Origin: a bacterium
GTDB lineage: Bacteria; Patescibacteriota; Saccharimonadia; Saccharimonadales; UBA4665
Assembly: GCA_021799575.1 (NCBI GenBank)
Contig: JAJZAD010000001.1
Span: forward strand, 62,001-126,000
Reading direction: 5' to 3'
DNA: 64,000 nt
Below are positions 43,109 to 50,864 of the stretch, one piece after another. A program made the translations under genes and the position numbers. Position 1 is the first letter of the stretch; each line of letters opens with the position of its first letter. The notes beneath the pieces are model-generated. The model did no database searches. It was not told where the DNA came from and worked only from the letters and a program-made list of their open reading frames with translations.

Positions 43109-43208
43109 CGGGTACCTGTCACGTACTAGATCGGAGCTCGACTCTCCGGCGTTCCACCAAAATAAATAAAATGAGAGCGGAATTGACCGCTCTCTCGGGT
43201 ACCTGTCA
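43109..43208 (+). other. tRNA-like 3' fragment between 13-bp direct repeats
   Basis: CGGAG-CTCGACT-CTCCG (43132-43148) is a T-arm, followed by GCGTTCC, A and CCA (43149-43159), exactly the order of a tRNA or tmRNA 3' end. No matching 5' acceptor (GGAACGC) is visible nearby. A perfect 8-bp hairpin, GAGAGCGG-AATTGA-CCGCTCTC, follows (43173-43194). The unit is bracketed by CGGGTACCTGTCA at 43109-43121 and 43196-43208. It may be a captured attachment site. Confidence 0.5.
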
Positions 43209-43347
43209 GCTTTAATTATACAGGTATCACTTAAGGACGTCCACTACTCATGCGGACGATATATTAAAGATGTCTAAAAATACTTGCTCTAATAGGAAAG
43301 ACTACTCCTTGACAAGCGTACTTCTAAAGAGTATACTTATAGGTAAT

Positions 43348-44193
43348 ATGAGGTACACTAAGAAGCAATTTGAAGCTGAATATCCAAATGATGACGCTTG
43401 TCTAGAAGCGGTCTTTCAGGATAGGTTCGGTAATGTTAAGTTTTGTCCATCTTGCGGTGCTGAAACTAAGTTTTATCGGGTTCATGGTAGACAATGTTAT
43501 GCCTGTAAATGGTGTTCATACCAATTATTCCCTCTAGCCAACACTATCTTTAGAAAAACTACTACTCCACTAACTGACTGGTTCTATGCCATCTATATGT
43601 TTTCAACACACAAGAATGGCGTATCAGCTAAGACCCTCGAGCGTGAACTAGGAGTAACCTATAAAACTGCATGGAGAATGTGTAAGCAAATAAGACTACT
43701 TATGCAACAAGAGAATGAGAAGCTATCCGGTGAAGTTGAGTTAGATGAAACATATATCGGTGGACGCCATAAACAGAGCGATAAGTTTGATAAAAAACAA
43801 CCTGTATTTGGCATTGTTGAGAGGGGCGGTAGAGTAAAGGCTCAACACGTTAGAGCTACTGGGGCTAGAGTACTACTACCAATTATTGAAGCTAATCTAG
43901 AGCTTAATAGCATAGTTAACAGTGATGAATATAGGGCTTATAGTTCTTTAACTATACGAGGCTATACTCACACTACCGTCAATCACTCAACCTTAGAGTA
44001 TGTTAGAGGTAATGCCCACACCAATACTATTGAAGGCTTTTGGTCTCAGTTGAAACGTTCGATTGACGGGACTTACCACGCTGTTTCGCCGAAGTACTTA
44101 CAGTCCTATGTTGACGAGTTCGTTTTCCGTTATAACTTTCGGGGTGTAGCTGTGGGTCGAGTTCTGCTGGAACTGGCGTCGAAGCCCGTTTGA
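43348..44193 (+). CDS. IS1595-family transposase
   Basis: 281 residues from ATG 43348, set by a consensus promoter TTGACA (43309-43314), 17 bp, TATACT (43332-43337) that lies inside the longer frame starting at 43270. An N-terminal zinc ribbon (KFCPSCGAETKFYRVHGRQC then YACKWC) is followed by the DDE-type core: VELDETYIGGRHK, VNSDEYRAYSSL and HTNTIEGFWSQLKR. This is the ISXO2-like layout typical of IS1595. It moves the element bounded by the inverted repeats at 42657 and 44930. Confidence 0.93.
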   Translation: MRYTKKQFEAEYPNDDACLEAVFQDRFGNVKFCPSCGAETKFYRVHGRQCYACKWCSYQLFPLANTIFRKTTTPLTDWFYAIYMFSTHKNGVSAKTLERELGVTYKTAWRMCKQIRLLMQQENEKLSGEVELDETYIGGRHKQSDKFDKKQPVFGIVERGGRVKAQHVRATGARVLLPIIEANLELNSIVNSDEYRAYSSLTIRGYTHTTVNHSTLEYVRGNAHTNTIEGFWSQLKRSIDGTYHAVSPKYLQSYVDEFVFRYNFRGVAVGRVLLELASKPV

Positions 44194-44201
44194 TTAGTCG
44201 T

Positions 44202-44894
44202 TTAAATAGTTTTTTGCTCATACTTATATTTTATCTCAGAGATTAGTTTTTTAATTCTACTTTTGCTAAGTTTATTTATCTTACCTGGTTTTATGTTCCA
44301 TAAGGCAATATCTCCGGCGACCTCATAAGGGTGCGCAGTCATGGTCTTGAGCATTGCTTTCAAGACCAAACTGTTGGTCCTTGTTAAATTGCTCATCGAA
44401 AACTCTTGGTCAAAAACTTCATTAGCTTTGTCATCTAATCCACCGGTAGCACGAATTTCTTGCGGCACAAGTGACCAAGTGGCACTATCGGTCTTCCATA
44501 TCTTAGGCTGTAGCAAGCCATTAGCTATGTCATAGCCAGCAAAAATAAGTCCCCACTCGTTATCGCCCGACTCTGTGCCACATATCTTTTTAAGACCATC
44601 TGTCATATTCATTGCTACGTCAGTAACGTGTTTAACGCCCGATTTGGCGTAGTCAGTCTTAAGACGCCCTAATACTTCTGGACCGTTAGCAAAAAATCCG
44701 CCATCTGGCATAATCACACAAAAGTCCGAAAAGTCGAAAAGTTTAACAGCATGGTCACCTGGCACAATGTTACCGTGCTCATCAAATCCTCTTCCGTCAC
44801 CTATGCAGGCGATTCCATCTTTAGCAAGAACGGCTGCAACCATAGTCATGCCATTATAGTAGCTCATAAATGGTCTTCTAATCCAAACCATCAC
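44202..44894 (-). CDS. Proteasome-fold Ntn hydrolase-like passenger protein
   Basis: If translation starts at the internal Met (M16), the product begins MTMVAAVLAKDGIACIGDGR. After Met removal Thr is residue 1, Asp falls at 17 and Arg at 19, the same spacing as T1, D17 and R19 in proteasome beta subunits and HslV; a Lys follows at 35 (33 in the family). PDGGFFANGPEVLGRL and WGLIFAGYD fit the fold. About 215 residues. It may be a stand-alone peptidase or amidohydrolase. It lies inside the transposon, facing the transposase. The start is uncertain: M1, M10 and M16 are all possible. Confidence 0.65.
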   Translation of the reverse strand: MMVWIRRPFMSYYNGMTMVAAVLAKDGIACIGDGRGFDEHGNIVPGDHAVKLFDFSDFCVIMPDGGFFANGPEVLGRLKTDYAKSGVKHVTDVAMNMTDGLKKICGTESGDNEWGLIFAGYDIANGLLQPKIWKTDSATWSLVPQEIRATGGLDDKANEVFDQEFSMSNLTRTNSLVLKAMLKTMTAHPYEVAGDIALWNIKPGKINKLSKSRIKKLISEIKYKYEQKTI

Positions 44895-44977
44895 TCACCC
44901 CTTACTTCCTTGCTTTGAGGGGATAGTCGCCGCGCAGAAGCCTTGCAAAACTGTCAAGATATGATACAATATGAAAT

Positions 44978-45568
44978 ATGTTTCGGAGTCGTCAGTTACG
45001 TTTCTTATTCGGGGTTATACTTGCTGTTGCGCTGCTGGTAGTAGCCATAATCTTGATTTTTATTCATGGTCCATCCACGCCTACATCACCTTCACACCCT
45101 AAGACGCCCGCGGCACCCATGGCATCCTATGCCAATGACCCGACGGCACAGGTTGCCATGTTAATTGACGGTCCGACCAGCGCTCCATCATTACACAACC
45201 AGGTGCTAATAACCATTACCAATTCTGTAACCAAGATGTTGATCTTTCAGGGATATAACGACCAGGTTAAGGCCAGCTATGCCTTTCCGATGACCGATGC
45301 GGCATTCCATGTCTTCCTTAGATCCTTAGAGTATGCAGGTTATAACAGCGGCTCAAATAATCCGGCGCTGTCTCAGGCAAGCGGCTACTGTCCGACGGGA
45401 GATAGATATATCTTCACTTTCGATGCCGATGGCGTTCAAAAACAGCGTTACTGGGCTACCAACTGTGGCGGTCCCGGGACTTATGAAGGTAACTTAGATT
45501 TAACCATCCAACTGTTTGAGGCCCAGGTACCTAATTATTCAAACCTGACGGGTAACCTTAATATTTAA
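44978..45568 (+). CDS. Exported or membrane-anchored hypothetical protein, 196 aa
   Basis: An N-terminal span (LRFLFGVILAVALLVVAIIL) precedes a Pro/Ser/Thr linker (HGPSTPTSPSHPKTPAAPMA) and a globular domain of about 140 residues (VAMLIDGPTSAPSLHNQVLI ... YCPTGDRYIFTFDADGVQKQ ... ATNCGGPGTYEG) with two Cys that could pair. No family recognised. -10 TACAAT (44965-44970) ends seven bases before the ATG, and its -35 TTGCAA lies just outside the transposon end. Confidence 0.7.
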   Translation: MFRSRQLRFLFGVILAVALLVVAIILIFIHGPSTPTSPSHPKTPAAPMASYANDPTAQVAMLIDGPTSAPSLHNQVLITITNSVTKMLIFQGYNDQVKASYAFPMTDAAFHVFLRSLEYAGYNSGSNNPALSQASGYCPTGDRYIFTFDADGVQKQRYWATNCGGPGTYEGNLDLTIQLFEAQVPNYSNLTGNLNI

Positions 45569-45801
45569 GCAACCAAAAATCTGATTTTTTTGTTAGTACC
45601 TGCAGCCTTTTCCAGGTCCGGAGCATTGGCCCGCAAATTGCCGATTAAACCGGCACTCCGGCTCATTACTATGATTTCCTTCGGGGTTATTTTAACCGAC
45701 ACGTCGCAACCGTACCGGTCGGCAACGAAGGTTTTAATTGCCTTGACTTCGTCAGGAAGGGAATAGTCTTTATTTGCTAAAATGTCAGCCAATGAATCCA
45801 C
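45565..45801 (-). CDS. Small DUF721/DciA-like protein
   Basis: 78 residues. VSVKITPKEIIVMSRSAGLI then GNLRANAPDLEKAAGTNKKI RFLVA (continuous in the protein) resembles the conserved end of DUF721/DciA, in which a strand, a helix and a final I.F.V strand form a KH-like fold. DciA loads the replicative helicase in bacteria lacking DnaC. This copy is short and the assignment is tentative. It is divergent from mutM with 42 bp between the starts, and near holA and polA, a fitting neighbourhood. Confidence 0.45.
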   Translation of the reverse strand: MDSLADILANKDYSLPDEVKAIKTFVADRYGCDVSVKITPKEIIVMSRSAGLIGNLRANAPDLEKAAGTNKKIRFLVA

Positions 45802-45843
45802 GACAAACTTCCATTCAATTAAAGTATACTTAAACTTAAGTAT

Positions 45844-46743
45844 ATGCCAGAACTGCCCGAGGTAGAGACGATTAAATTGGGTTTAGCCCGTCTGATTACC
45901 GGAAAAACCATATCCAAAGTCAGATCAAATAACCCCAAGAGTTTCCCGAATACGGACGTAGACGTTAAACGGTTTTTACTCGGCAGCAAAATTAGGGTGG
46001 TAGACCGGCGAGGCAAAGCCTTAATTATCGATCTTGACAGCGGATACAGCTTGCTAATTCATCTGAAAATGACCGGACAATTAGTGTATGACGACAACCA
46101 TGTGCATTTCGGTGCCGGTCACCCTACAGACTCTCTAATCAGTAAATTGCCAGACAAATCAACCCGTGTAGTAATTGGCTTTAGCGACAAGAGCAAGCTG
46201 TATTTTAACGATCAACGCAAGTTCGGTTGGATGCGTCTCCATCCTAGTGCGGCAATCGGTGACCTGAGTTTTTTTAAACGGCTCGGACCCGAACCGTTGA
46301 GTACAGATTTTAGCTGGCAAGAACTGCGGGACAGATTAAGCTTGCGTCCGCGTTCTCCTATAAAAGCGGTGCTGCTTGACCAAGGAATCATCGCCGGTAT
46401 AGGTAACATATATGCTGATGAAAGCCTCTGGGGAGCTAAGATACATCCTGCAACTCCGGTAAGTGCTTTGAAAGATAGTGATTATAAAAGACTGCATAAG
46501 TCGCTGCTGGAAATCCTTAAATTAAGCCTTGATCAAGGGGGTTCAACCGACCGAACGTACGTTGACGCGGAAGGAAAAAAGGGTAACTATTTGCAATTCG
46601 CTAGAGTCTTTCGGCGTCAAGGAAAGCCTTGTCCGCGTTGCGGCAGGGCGATTATAAAAATCCGACTTGCGGGACGTGGAACTCATCTTTGCCCGAACTG
46701 TCAAAAACCGAAGTCCACGAAGCCAGGAGGGGCATATAATTAA
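45844..46743 (+). CDS. mutM: Formamidopyrimidine-DNA glycosylase
   Basis: 299 residues. PELPEVETIKLGLARLI gives catalytic Pro1 and Glu2; LLIHLKMTGQL, GIGNIYADESLWGAKIHP (helix-two-turns-helix) and the C-terminal zinc finger CPRCGRAIIKIRLAGRGTHL then CPNC are all intact. It excises 8-oxoguanine and formamidopyrimidines. The finger keeps its four Cys, unlike the metal sites of DnaG and UDG in this window. -10-like TATACT about 15 bases upstream gives a very short leader. holA follows ten bases downstream. Confidence 0.96.
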   Translation: MPELPEVETIKLGLARLITGKTISKVRSNNPKSFPNTDVDVKRFLLGSKIRVVDRRGKALIIDLDSGYSLLIHLKMTGQLVYDDNHVHFGAGHPTDSLISKLPDKSTRVVIGFSDKSKLYFNDQRKFGWMRLHPSAAIGDLSFFKRLGPEPLSTDFSWQELRDRLSLRPRSPIKAVLLDQGIIAGIGNIYADESLWGAKIHPATPVSALKDSDYKRLHKSLLEILKLSLDQGGSTDRTYVDAEGKKGNYLQFARVFRRQGKPCPRCGRAIIKIRLAGRGTHLCPNCQKPKSTKPGGAYN

Positions 46744-46752
46744 GACCATAAG

Positions 46753-47670
46753 ATGAGCGTAACTACTCTAGTCGGAAATAATGCCTATGGCATTGAGCAG
46801 GAAATCAAGTCTCTTAGTGCCACTTTCTTGCAAACCAACGATAAACTAGGGATCGAGCGAATAAATAGCGAAGAAGCAGACCCGGAAGCGGTCATGTCTG
46901 CTATCCTTTCGGCACCACTGTTTACGGCCAAAAAGCTAATTTTAATTCACGACTTAAGCAGTAACCCGGAACTAAGCGCGGAAATTATTAGCCTGCTAGA
47001 TCAACCGCCCGAAACTGCCGATATTGTAATTATCGATCCGGGAATAGACATGCGCAGCAAACTGTATAAGGCACTGAAAACGAAAACTGATTTTATCGAC
47101 TGCACGGCCCTTAAGTTGCCGCAGCTTGAACAATGGGTCGAGTCATACATCAAAGCAAATTCGGGTAATATCTCCAGGGCGGATGCTAAATATCTGGTCG
47201 ATCTTGTCGGCCCGGATCAACTGCGATTAAAACAGGAGTTAGACAAGCTGATATTGTTTGATCAGAACGTCAGCAAGACCTCAATTGATCTATTGGTTGC
47301 AGCGGGGATTGAGAGCACCACTTTTAATCTGGCGGACGCTGTGTTTAGCCGCCACAAAGCACAAGCGCTAAAACTGTACTCTGAGCAGCGTCAACTCGAA
47401 GTCGATCCGGCGATTATTATCGGCGCACTTGCCTGGCAGCTGCACTTGCTGACACTAGTAAAAACGGCCCAGGGGAAAAGTGCTGAACAAATAGCATCTG
47501 AAACCAAGCTTAATCCCTGGTCCGTCTCTAAAGCCAAACAGTTAGCTGTACAGCTTTCACTTCAGGAGCTGACGGCCGCGGTGGATAAACTGCTACAAGC
47601 GGACATTAAAATCAAGAAAAATTATACAGATCCGGATGAGACGCTGCTATATTTTCTGCTCAGTGTTTAA
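46753..47670 (+). CDS. holA: DNA polymerase III delta subunit
   Basis: 305 residues. VTTLVGNNAYGIEQEIKSLS, ILSAPLFTAKKLILIHDLSS, DIVIIDPGIDMRSKLYKALK and the C-terminal EVDPAIIIGALAWQLHLLTL follow HolA of other bacteria. The delta subunit opens the sliding clamp in the clamp loader. -10 TATAAT lies 12 bases before the ATG, inside the end of mutM, so it probably has its own promoter. Its stop overlaps rpsT, on the other strand, by 4 bp. Confidence 0.9.
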   Translation: MSVTTLVGNNAYGIEQEIKSLSATFLQTNDKLGIERINSEEADPEAVMSAILSAPLFTAKKLILIHDLSSNPELSAEIISLLDQPPETADIVIIDPGIDMRSKLYKALKTKTDFIDCTALKLPQLEQWVESYIKANSGNISRADAKYLVDLVGPDQLRLKQELDKLILFDQNVSKTSIDLLVAAGIESTTFNLADAVFSRHKAQALKLYSEQRQLEVDPAIIIGALAWQLHLLTLVKTAQGKSAEQIASETKLNPWSVSKAKQLAVQLSLQELTAAVDKLLQADIKIKKNYTDPDETLLYFLLSV

Positions 47671-47990
47671 GCTTTTTTCTTAGCCGTACGTTTAGCACCC
47701 GACTTTTTAGCCGCAGCTTTAACAGCGGCGCTTTTAACTGCTAGTTTTACTTTTGCAGACTTGGCTTGAGCCGAAACGCGTTTTTTAAGACGTGAAGCTT
47801 TACGTTTGCTGACCAGTCCTTTTTTAACCGCCGTATCAATACGGCTTTGTGCTATTGCATGAGTTGAACTGCTCGGTTTGGCGTTAAAAGCCTTAAGCGA
47901 ATTTTTTAAACTCCGTTTTACTTTAACGTTTCTGGCTGTGGCTTTACGCGCGGTTTTGGCTCTTTTTTTAGCTGATTTAATAATAGGCAT
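47667..47990 (-). CDS. rpsT: Ribosomal protein bS20 with extended basic tail
   Basis: 107 residues against the usual ~87. MPIIKSAKKRAKTARKATAR and the helical core (SLKNSLKAFNAKPSSSTHAI) match bS20. The last ~25 residues are an added Lys/Ala repeat (KLAVKSAAVKAAAKKSGAKR), likely disordered and RNA-binding. It binds 16S rRNA in the body of the 30S subunit. It is convergent with holA, as in many bacteria where rpsT neighbours holA. Confidence 0.93.
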   Translation of the reverse strand: MPIIKSAKKRAKTARKATARNVKVKRSLKNSLKAFNAKPSSSTHAIAQSRIDTAVKKGLVSKRKASRLKKRVSAQAKSAKVKLAVKSAAVKAAAKKSGAKRTAKKKA

Positions 47991-48134
47991 GGTTGTTATT
48001 AATCCCGTTTCAGTTAAATTAACTACGGATTATAACTATACAAGAGGGTACATTAATGATGCAACCGGATAAATGGACAGCGCAATGCATAACGTGATAG
48101 TATTGGCATTAAATCACCCCAAAAGCAAACAGTA

Positions 48135-49607
48135 ATGGACGCCAAATTGCAATTAGTCGAAAAGTTACGTTCAGCTACCAATATCTTGGTAACCGTCAGT
48201 AATAATCCGAGCGTTGATCAGCTATCGGCCTGTATCGGTATGACGCTTTGGCTCAATAAACTCGGTAAACATTCTACGGCCGTGTTTAGCGGGAATATAC
48301 CTAATACGCTTGAATTCTTACAGCCCGAATCGACGATTGAAAAAAACACCGATTCTTTGCGTGACTTTATTATCGCCCTGGATAGAAGCAAGGCTGATAA
48401 ACTTAGGTATAAAGTTGAGGATCGGGTGGTCAAAATATTTATTACCCCCTATAGAACCAGTCTAAGCGCCGATGACTTGGAATTCAGCCAAGGAGATTTT
48501 AATGTCGATGCGATAGTAGCGCTCGGTGTCAACAAGCAATCAGATTTGGATCAGGCCATAACGGCACATGGGAGGATATTGCACGATGCCGTGGTCACTT
48601 CCATTAATACTACTGATGAAGAAGGTTTAGGATCCATTAATTATCACGATTCAACCGCTAGTAGTTTGTCCGAAATGGTTTACGATGTTTGCAAACAATT
48701 GGATGCTAAACAAATTGATCCGCAGATTGCTACGGCACTGTTAACCGGAGTAGTTGCGGCGACTGACCGTTTCAGTAATCAAAAGACTACCCCTACAGCC
48801 ATGAGTATTTCGGCCGAGTTGATGGGTGCAGGAGCAAACCAACAGCTAGTAGCCAATAAGTTAGAGGGAGACGGATCTGTTAATCCCGGACCAAAGCTGG
48901 ACAGCAACATTGGTCAAACCGGAGTTTCAACAGATAAACCGGTCGAAAATAATGGCGACGGTAGACTGGTGATTGAACACGAAGATGCTAAACCGGCCAA
49001 CGAACCCGCTAAAGTCCCAACGCCAAACGTAGCACCGCCTACGGCCGCCACCGAAGATAATCAACCACCTAAACCGGATAATCCTAGCGGCAGAATGGTT
49101 ATGACACCCCCTACCATAGACGGTACTTTTAACGCTAACACCCAGCCCGAAGAAACCGCAATAAAACCTTTGAGCAACGATCAAAGCGATCAACCTCAGG
49201 AATCGGCGGATCTGTTGAGCCACCAGCCGCTAACGCCTATTACTAATGAAACTCAACCCGACTCCGCGGCGGCATCAGTACCGCAACCGCCTCCGGGACC
49301 CGGCTTTAGCCCACAACAGACGACGGATAATTCAAATACGGCTGATACGCAGACTTTAAGTGAAATTGAACAGGCCGTAGACAGCCCGCATCTTAAGGAA
49401 CTGAAAGACAGGGTTGACGAAGCGTTAAATTCCGCTGCAGAAACCCAATCGCCACAGTCGCAAAACGGCAGCACTTCTCAGTCCGAATCGACACAATTTA
49501 ACCCTGCGAATTTCGGGTTGGATCAATCAGAGGCTGAAGACGTGCCTCCCGAAGTTCCTCCGCCGATAGTACCGCCGAACTTCTTACCGCCGAACCCGCC
49601 CAGTTAA
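48135..49607 (+). CDS. Degenerate DHH-family (NrnA-position) protein with Pro-rich tail
   Basis: 490 residues. The first ~230 residues resemble a DHH/DHHA1 phosphoesterase fold (ATNILVTVSNNPSVDQLSAC then IGMTLWLNKLGK, DAIVALGVNKQSDLDQAITA, ATALLTGVVAATDRFSNQKT), but neither the DHD nor the DHH metal motif is present. The rest is a disordered Pro/Gln/Ser tail (VPPEVPPPIVPPNFLPPNPP). It sits just before truB, where other bacteria encode NrnA, supporting common origin. Probably not an active nuclease; perhaps a scaffold or RNA-binding protein. Confidence 0.65.
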   Translation: MDAKLQLVEKLRSATNILVTVSNNPSVDQLSACIGMTLWLNKLGKHSTAVFSGNIPNTLEFLQPESTIEKNTDSLRDFIIALDRSKADKLRYKVEDRVVKIFITPYRTSLSADDLEFSQGDFNVDAIVALGVNKQSDLDQAITAHGRILHDAVVTSINTTDEEGLGSINYHDSTASSLSEMVYDVCKQLDAKQIDPQIATALLTGVVAATDRFSNQKTTPTAMSISAELMGAGANQQLVANKLEGDGSVNPGPKLDSNIGQTGVSTDKPVENNGDGRLVIEHEDAKPANEPAKVPTPNVAPPTAATEDNQPPKPDNPSGRMVMTPPTIDGTFNANTQPEETAIKPLSNDQSDQPQESADLLSHQPLTPITNETQPDSAAASVPQPPPGPGFSPQQTTDNSNTADTQTLSEIEQAVDSPHLKELKDRVDEALNSAAETQSPQSQNGSTSQSESTQFNPANFGLDQSEAEDVPPEVPPPIVPPNFLPPNPPS

Positions 49608-49626
49608 CTTGGATTAGTGGGTTTAT

Positions 49627-50325
49627 ATGGAAGGAGCCTTACTACTGGACAAACCTGCAAATTGGACCAGTTTTGACGCGGTTAATTATATCCGCGGCGT
49701 AATCAGCCGGCAACTAAGGTTGCCTAAAAGACAAATCAAGGTTGGACATAGCGGAACACTGGATCCGTTCGCGACCGGCTTGCTTATCATATTGATCGGT
49801 AAAAACTATACCCGCCAAGCTAATAAATTACTGAAACTGGATAAGACTTACCTGGCAAAAGCCCAGTTTGGTGCAGTAAGCAGTACCGGCGATCCCGAAG
49901 GAGTCATTAGACCGTTTGCGCCTACAATACCTAAACCAGATACAACTGAGTTAATTAATACCCTTAATTTGTTCAAGGGCCGGCTTGAACAGATACCACC
50001 GGCTTTTTCAGCAGTCAAAGTTAACGGAAGAAGAGCATATCAGTTGTCTAGAAAAGGGCATAGCTTCGAACTAAAACCACGACCAATTACCGTTAAAGAT
50101 ATACACCTGGTAAGATATGGTTATCCCGAGGCCGAAATCGAACTGACGGTATCCAGTGGTACATACATACGAACTTTAATTGAAGATATTGGCCGGGAAT
50201 TGGGGTGCGGAGCGTACACAACCGTTTTAAAACGCCTGTCCATAGGGGATTATTCTCTTAGTGATGCCGTAAAGATTGAACAAATATCCGAACGATCAAT
50301 TGCCGACTGCTTAATTAGGCTTTAG
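49627..50325 (+). CDS. truB: tRNA pseudouridine-55 synthase
   Basis: 232 residues. GALLLDKPANWTSFDAVNYI, then KVGHSGTLDPFATGLLIILI with the catalytic Asp, PPAFSAVKVNGRRAYQLSRK and SSGTYIRTLIEDIGRELGCG are typical. It lacks the C-terminal PUA domain of longer TruB proteins. It makes psi55 in the T-loop of tRNAs such as those encoded at 1.27 and 1.45 kb. It lies before rpsO and pnp in the conserved bacterial order. Confidence 0.96.
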   Translation: MEGALLLDKPANWTSFDAVNYIRGVISRQLRLPKRQIKVGHSGTLDPFATGLLIILIGKNYTRQANKLLKLDKTYLAKAQFGAVSSTGDPEGVIRPFAPTIPKPDTTELINTLNLFKGRLEQIPPAFSAVKVNGRRAYQLSRKGHSFELKPRPITVKDIHLVRYGYPEAEIELTVSSGTYIRTLIEDIGRELGCGAYTTVLKRLSIGDYSLSDAVKIEQISERSIADCLIRL

Positions 50326-50383
50326 CTCTGCCTGGATAAACATCTATTGCAAAATTGGTCAAGTTTTGTTAGATTAAAGTTAG

Positions 50384-50650
50384 ATGATAACTAGTGAGCA
50401 AAAAGCTGCCGTCATAAAAGGCGTGCAAGCTAACAGTAAGGATACCGGTGGATCAAGTGTCCAGGTGGCTATTTTAAGTGAACGCATTAAGCAATTAACT
50501 GAGCACCTTAAGAATAATCAGCACGATTTTATGGCTCGGCGCGGCTTATTGCAATTAGTAGGCAAGCGCAGGAGATTGCTGCGCTATATAGCGGACAGGA
50601 ACAGCCAGCAATACCTGGAACTTATTCAGAAACTGGGTATCCGTCACTAG
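50384..50650 (+). CDS. rpsO: Ribosomal protein uS15
   Basis: 88 residues, standard length. DTGGSSVQVAILSERIKQLT, LKNNQHDFMARRGLLQLVGK and RRRLLRYI match uS15 throughout. It binds the 16S rRNA three-way junction. The 58-bp gap upstream is AT-rich with no clear ribosome site, and may hold its promoter. pnp follows, as in most bacteria. Confidence 0.97.
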   Translation: MITSEQKAAVIKGVQANSKDTGGSSVQVAILSERIKQLTEHLKNNQHDFMARRGLLQLVGKRRRLLRYIADRNSQQYLELIQKLGIRH

Positions 50651-50864
50651 TAGGTGATGTGCTTAAACTTATTCTTCTTAGAAACAACAATCAGAAGAAG
50701 CGCTTGTGCACATTAAATAAATGTACTTTAGGCATCTGAGGCATCGTTGCAGATATATATTGCAAGCAAGACATTAAGGCACAAGAGGCAATATATTTGC
50801 TCCATGCTTTGCTGAATTACAGTCGGAGCTTAACACTTACCGATTGCGTAGAGAAAGGAACACC
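50651..50864 (+). promoter_or_regulatory. pnp leader region with stem-loop
   Basis: TTCTTCT-TAGAAACAACAATC-AGAAGAA (50680-50704) can form a stem right after rpsO, and AGAAAGGA (50852-50859) is the ribosome site of pnp. In several bacteria the rpsO-pnp spacer is a processed, autoregulated hairpin; the same could apply here (inference). A second inverted pair, ATATATTGC/GCAATATAT, spans 50754-50800. Confidence 0.45.

Larger units (their letters stand above)
42648..44940. mobile_element. IS1595-type transposon with two passenger regions
   Basis: Inverted ends: left GCGACTATACCCTCAAAGCA (42657-42676) and, reverse complemented, right GCGACTATCCCCTCAAAGCA (44911-44930), continuing with few mismatches for about 26 bp. 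The 9-bp GCGCAGAAG lies directly outside at 42648-42656 and 44932-44940, a target duplication (8 bp is usual for IS1595; the inner 8 bp CGCAGAAG also fits). Inside are a small membrane protein, a terminator, a tRNA-like fragment, the transposase and an Ntn hydrolase gene. More AT-rich than its surroundings. Confidence 0.88.

Noticed and set aside
43270-43347. Longer N-terminus of the transposase
   Set aside because: A consensus TTGACA-17-TATACT promoter lies inside this stretch, and family similarity begins at MRYTKKQF.
44202-44894. HslV assignment for the transposon passenger
   Set aside because: No hslU partner, and overall similarity beyond the T1/D17/R19 frame is weak; I leave it as an Ntn hydrolase-like protein.
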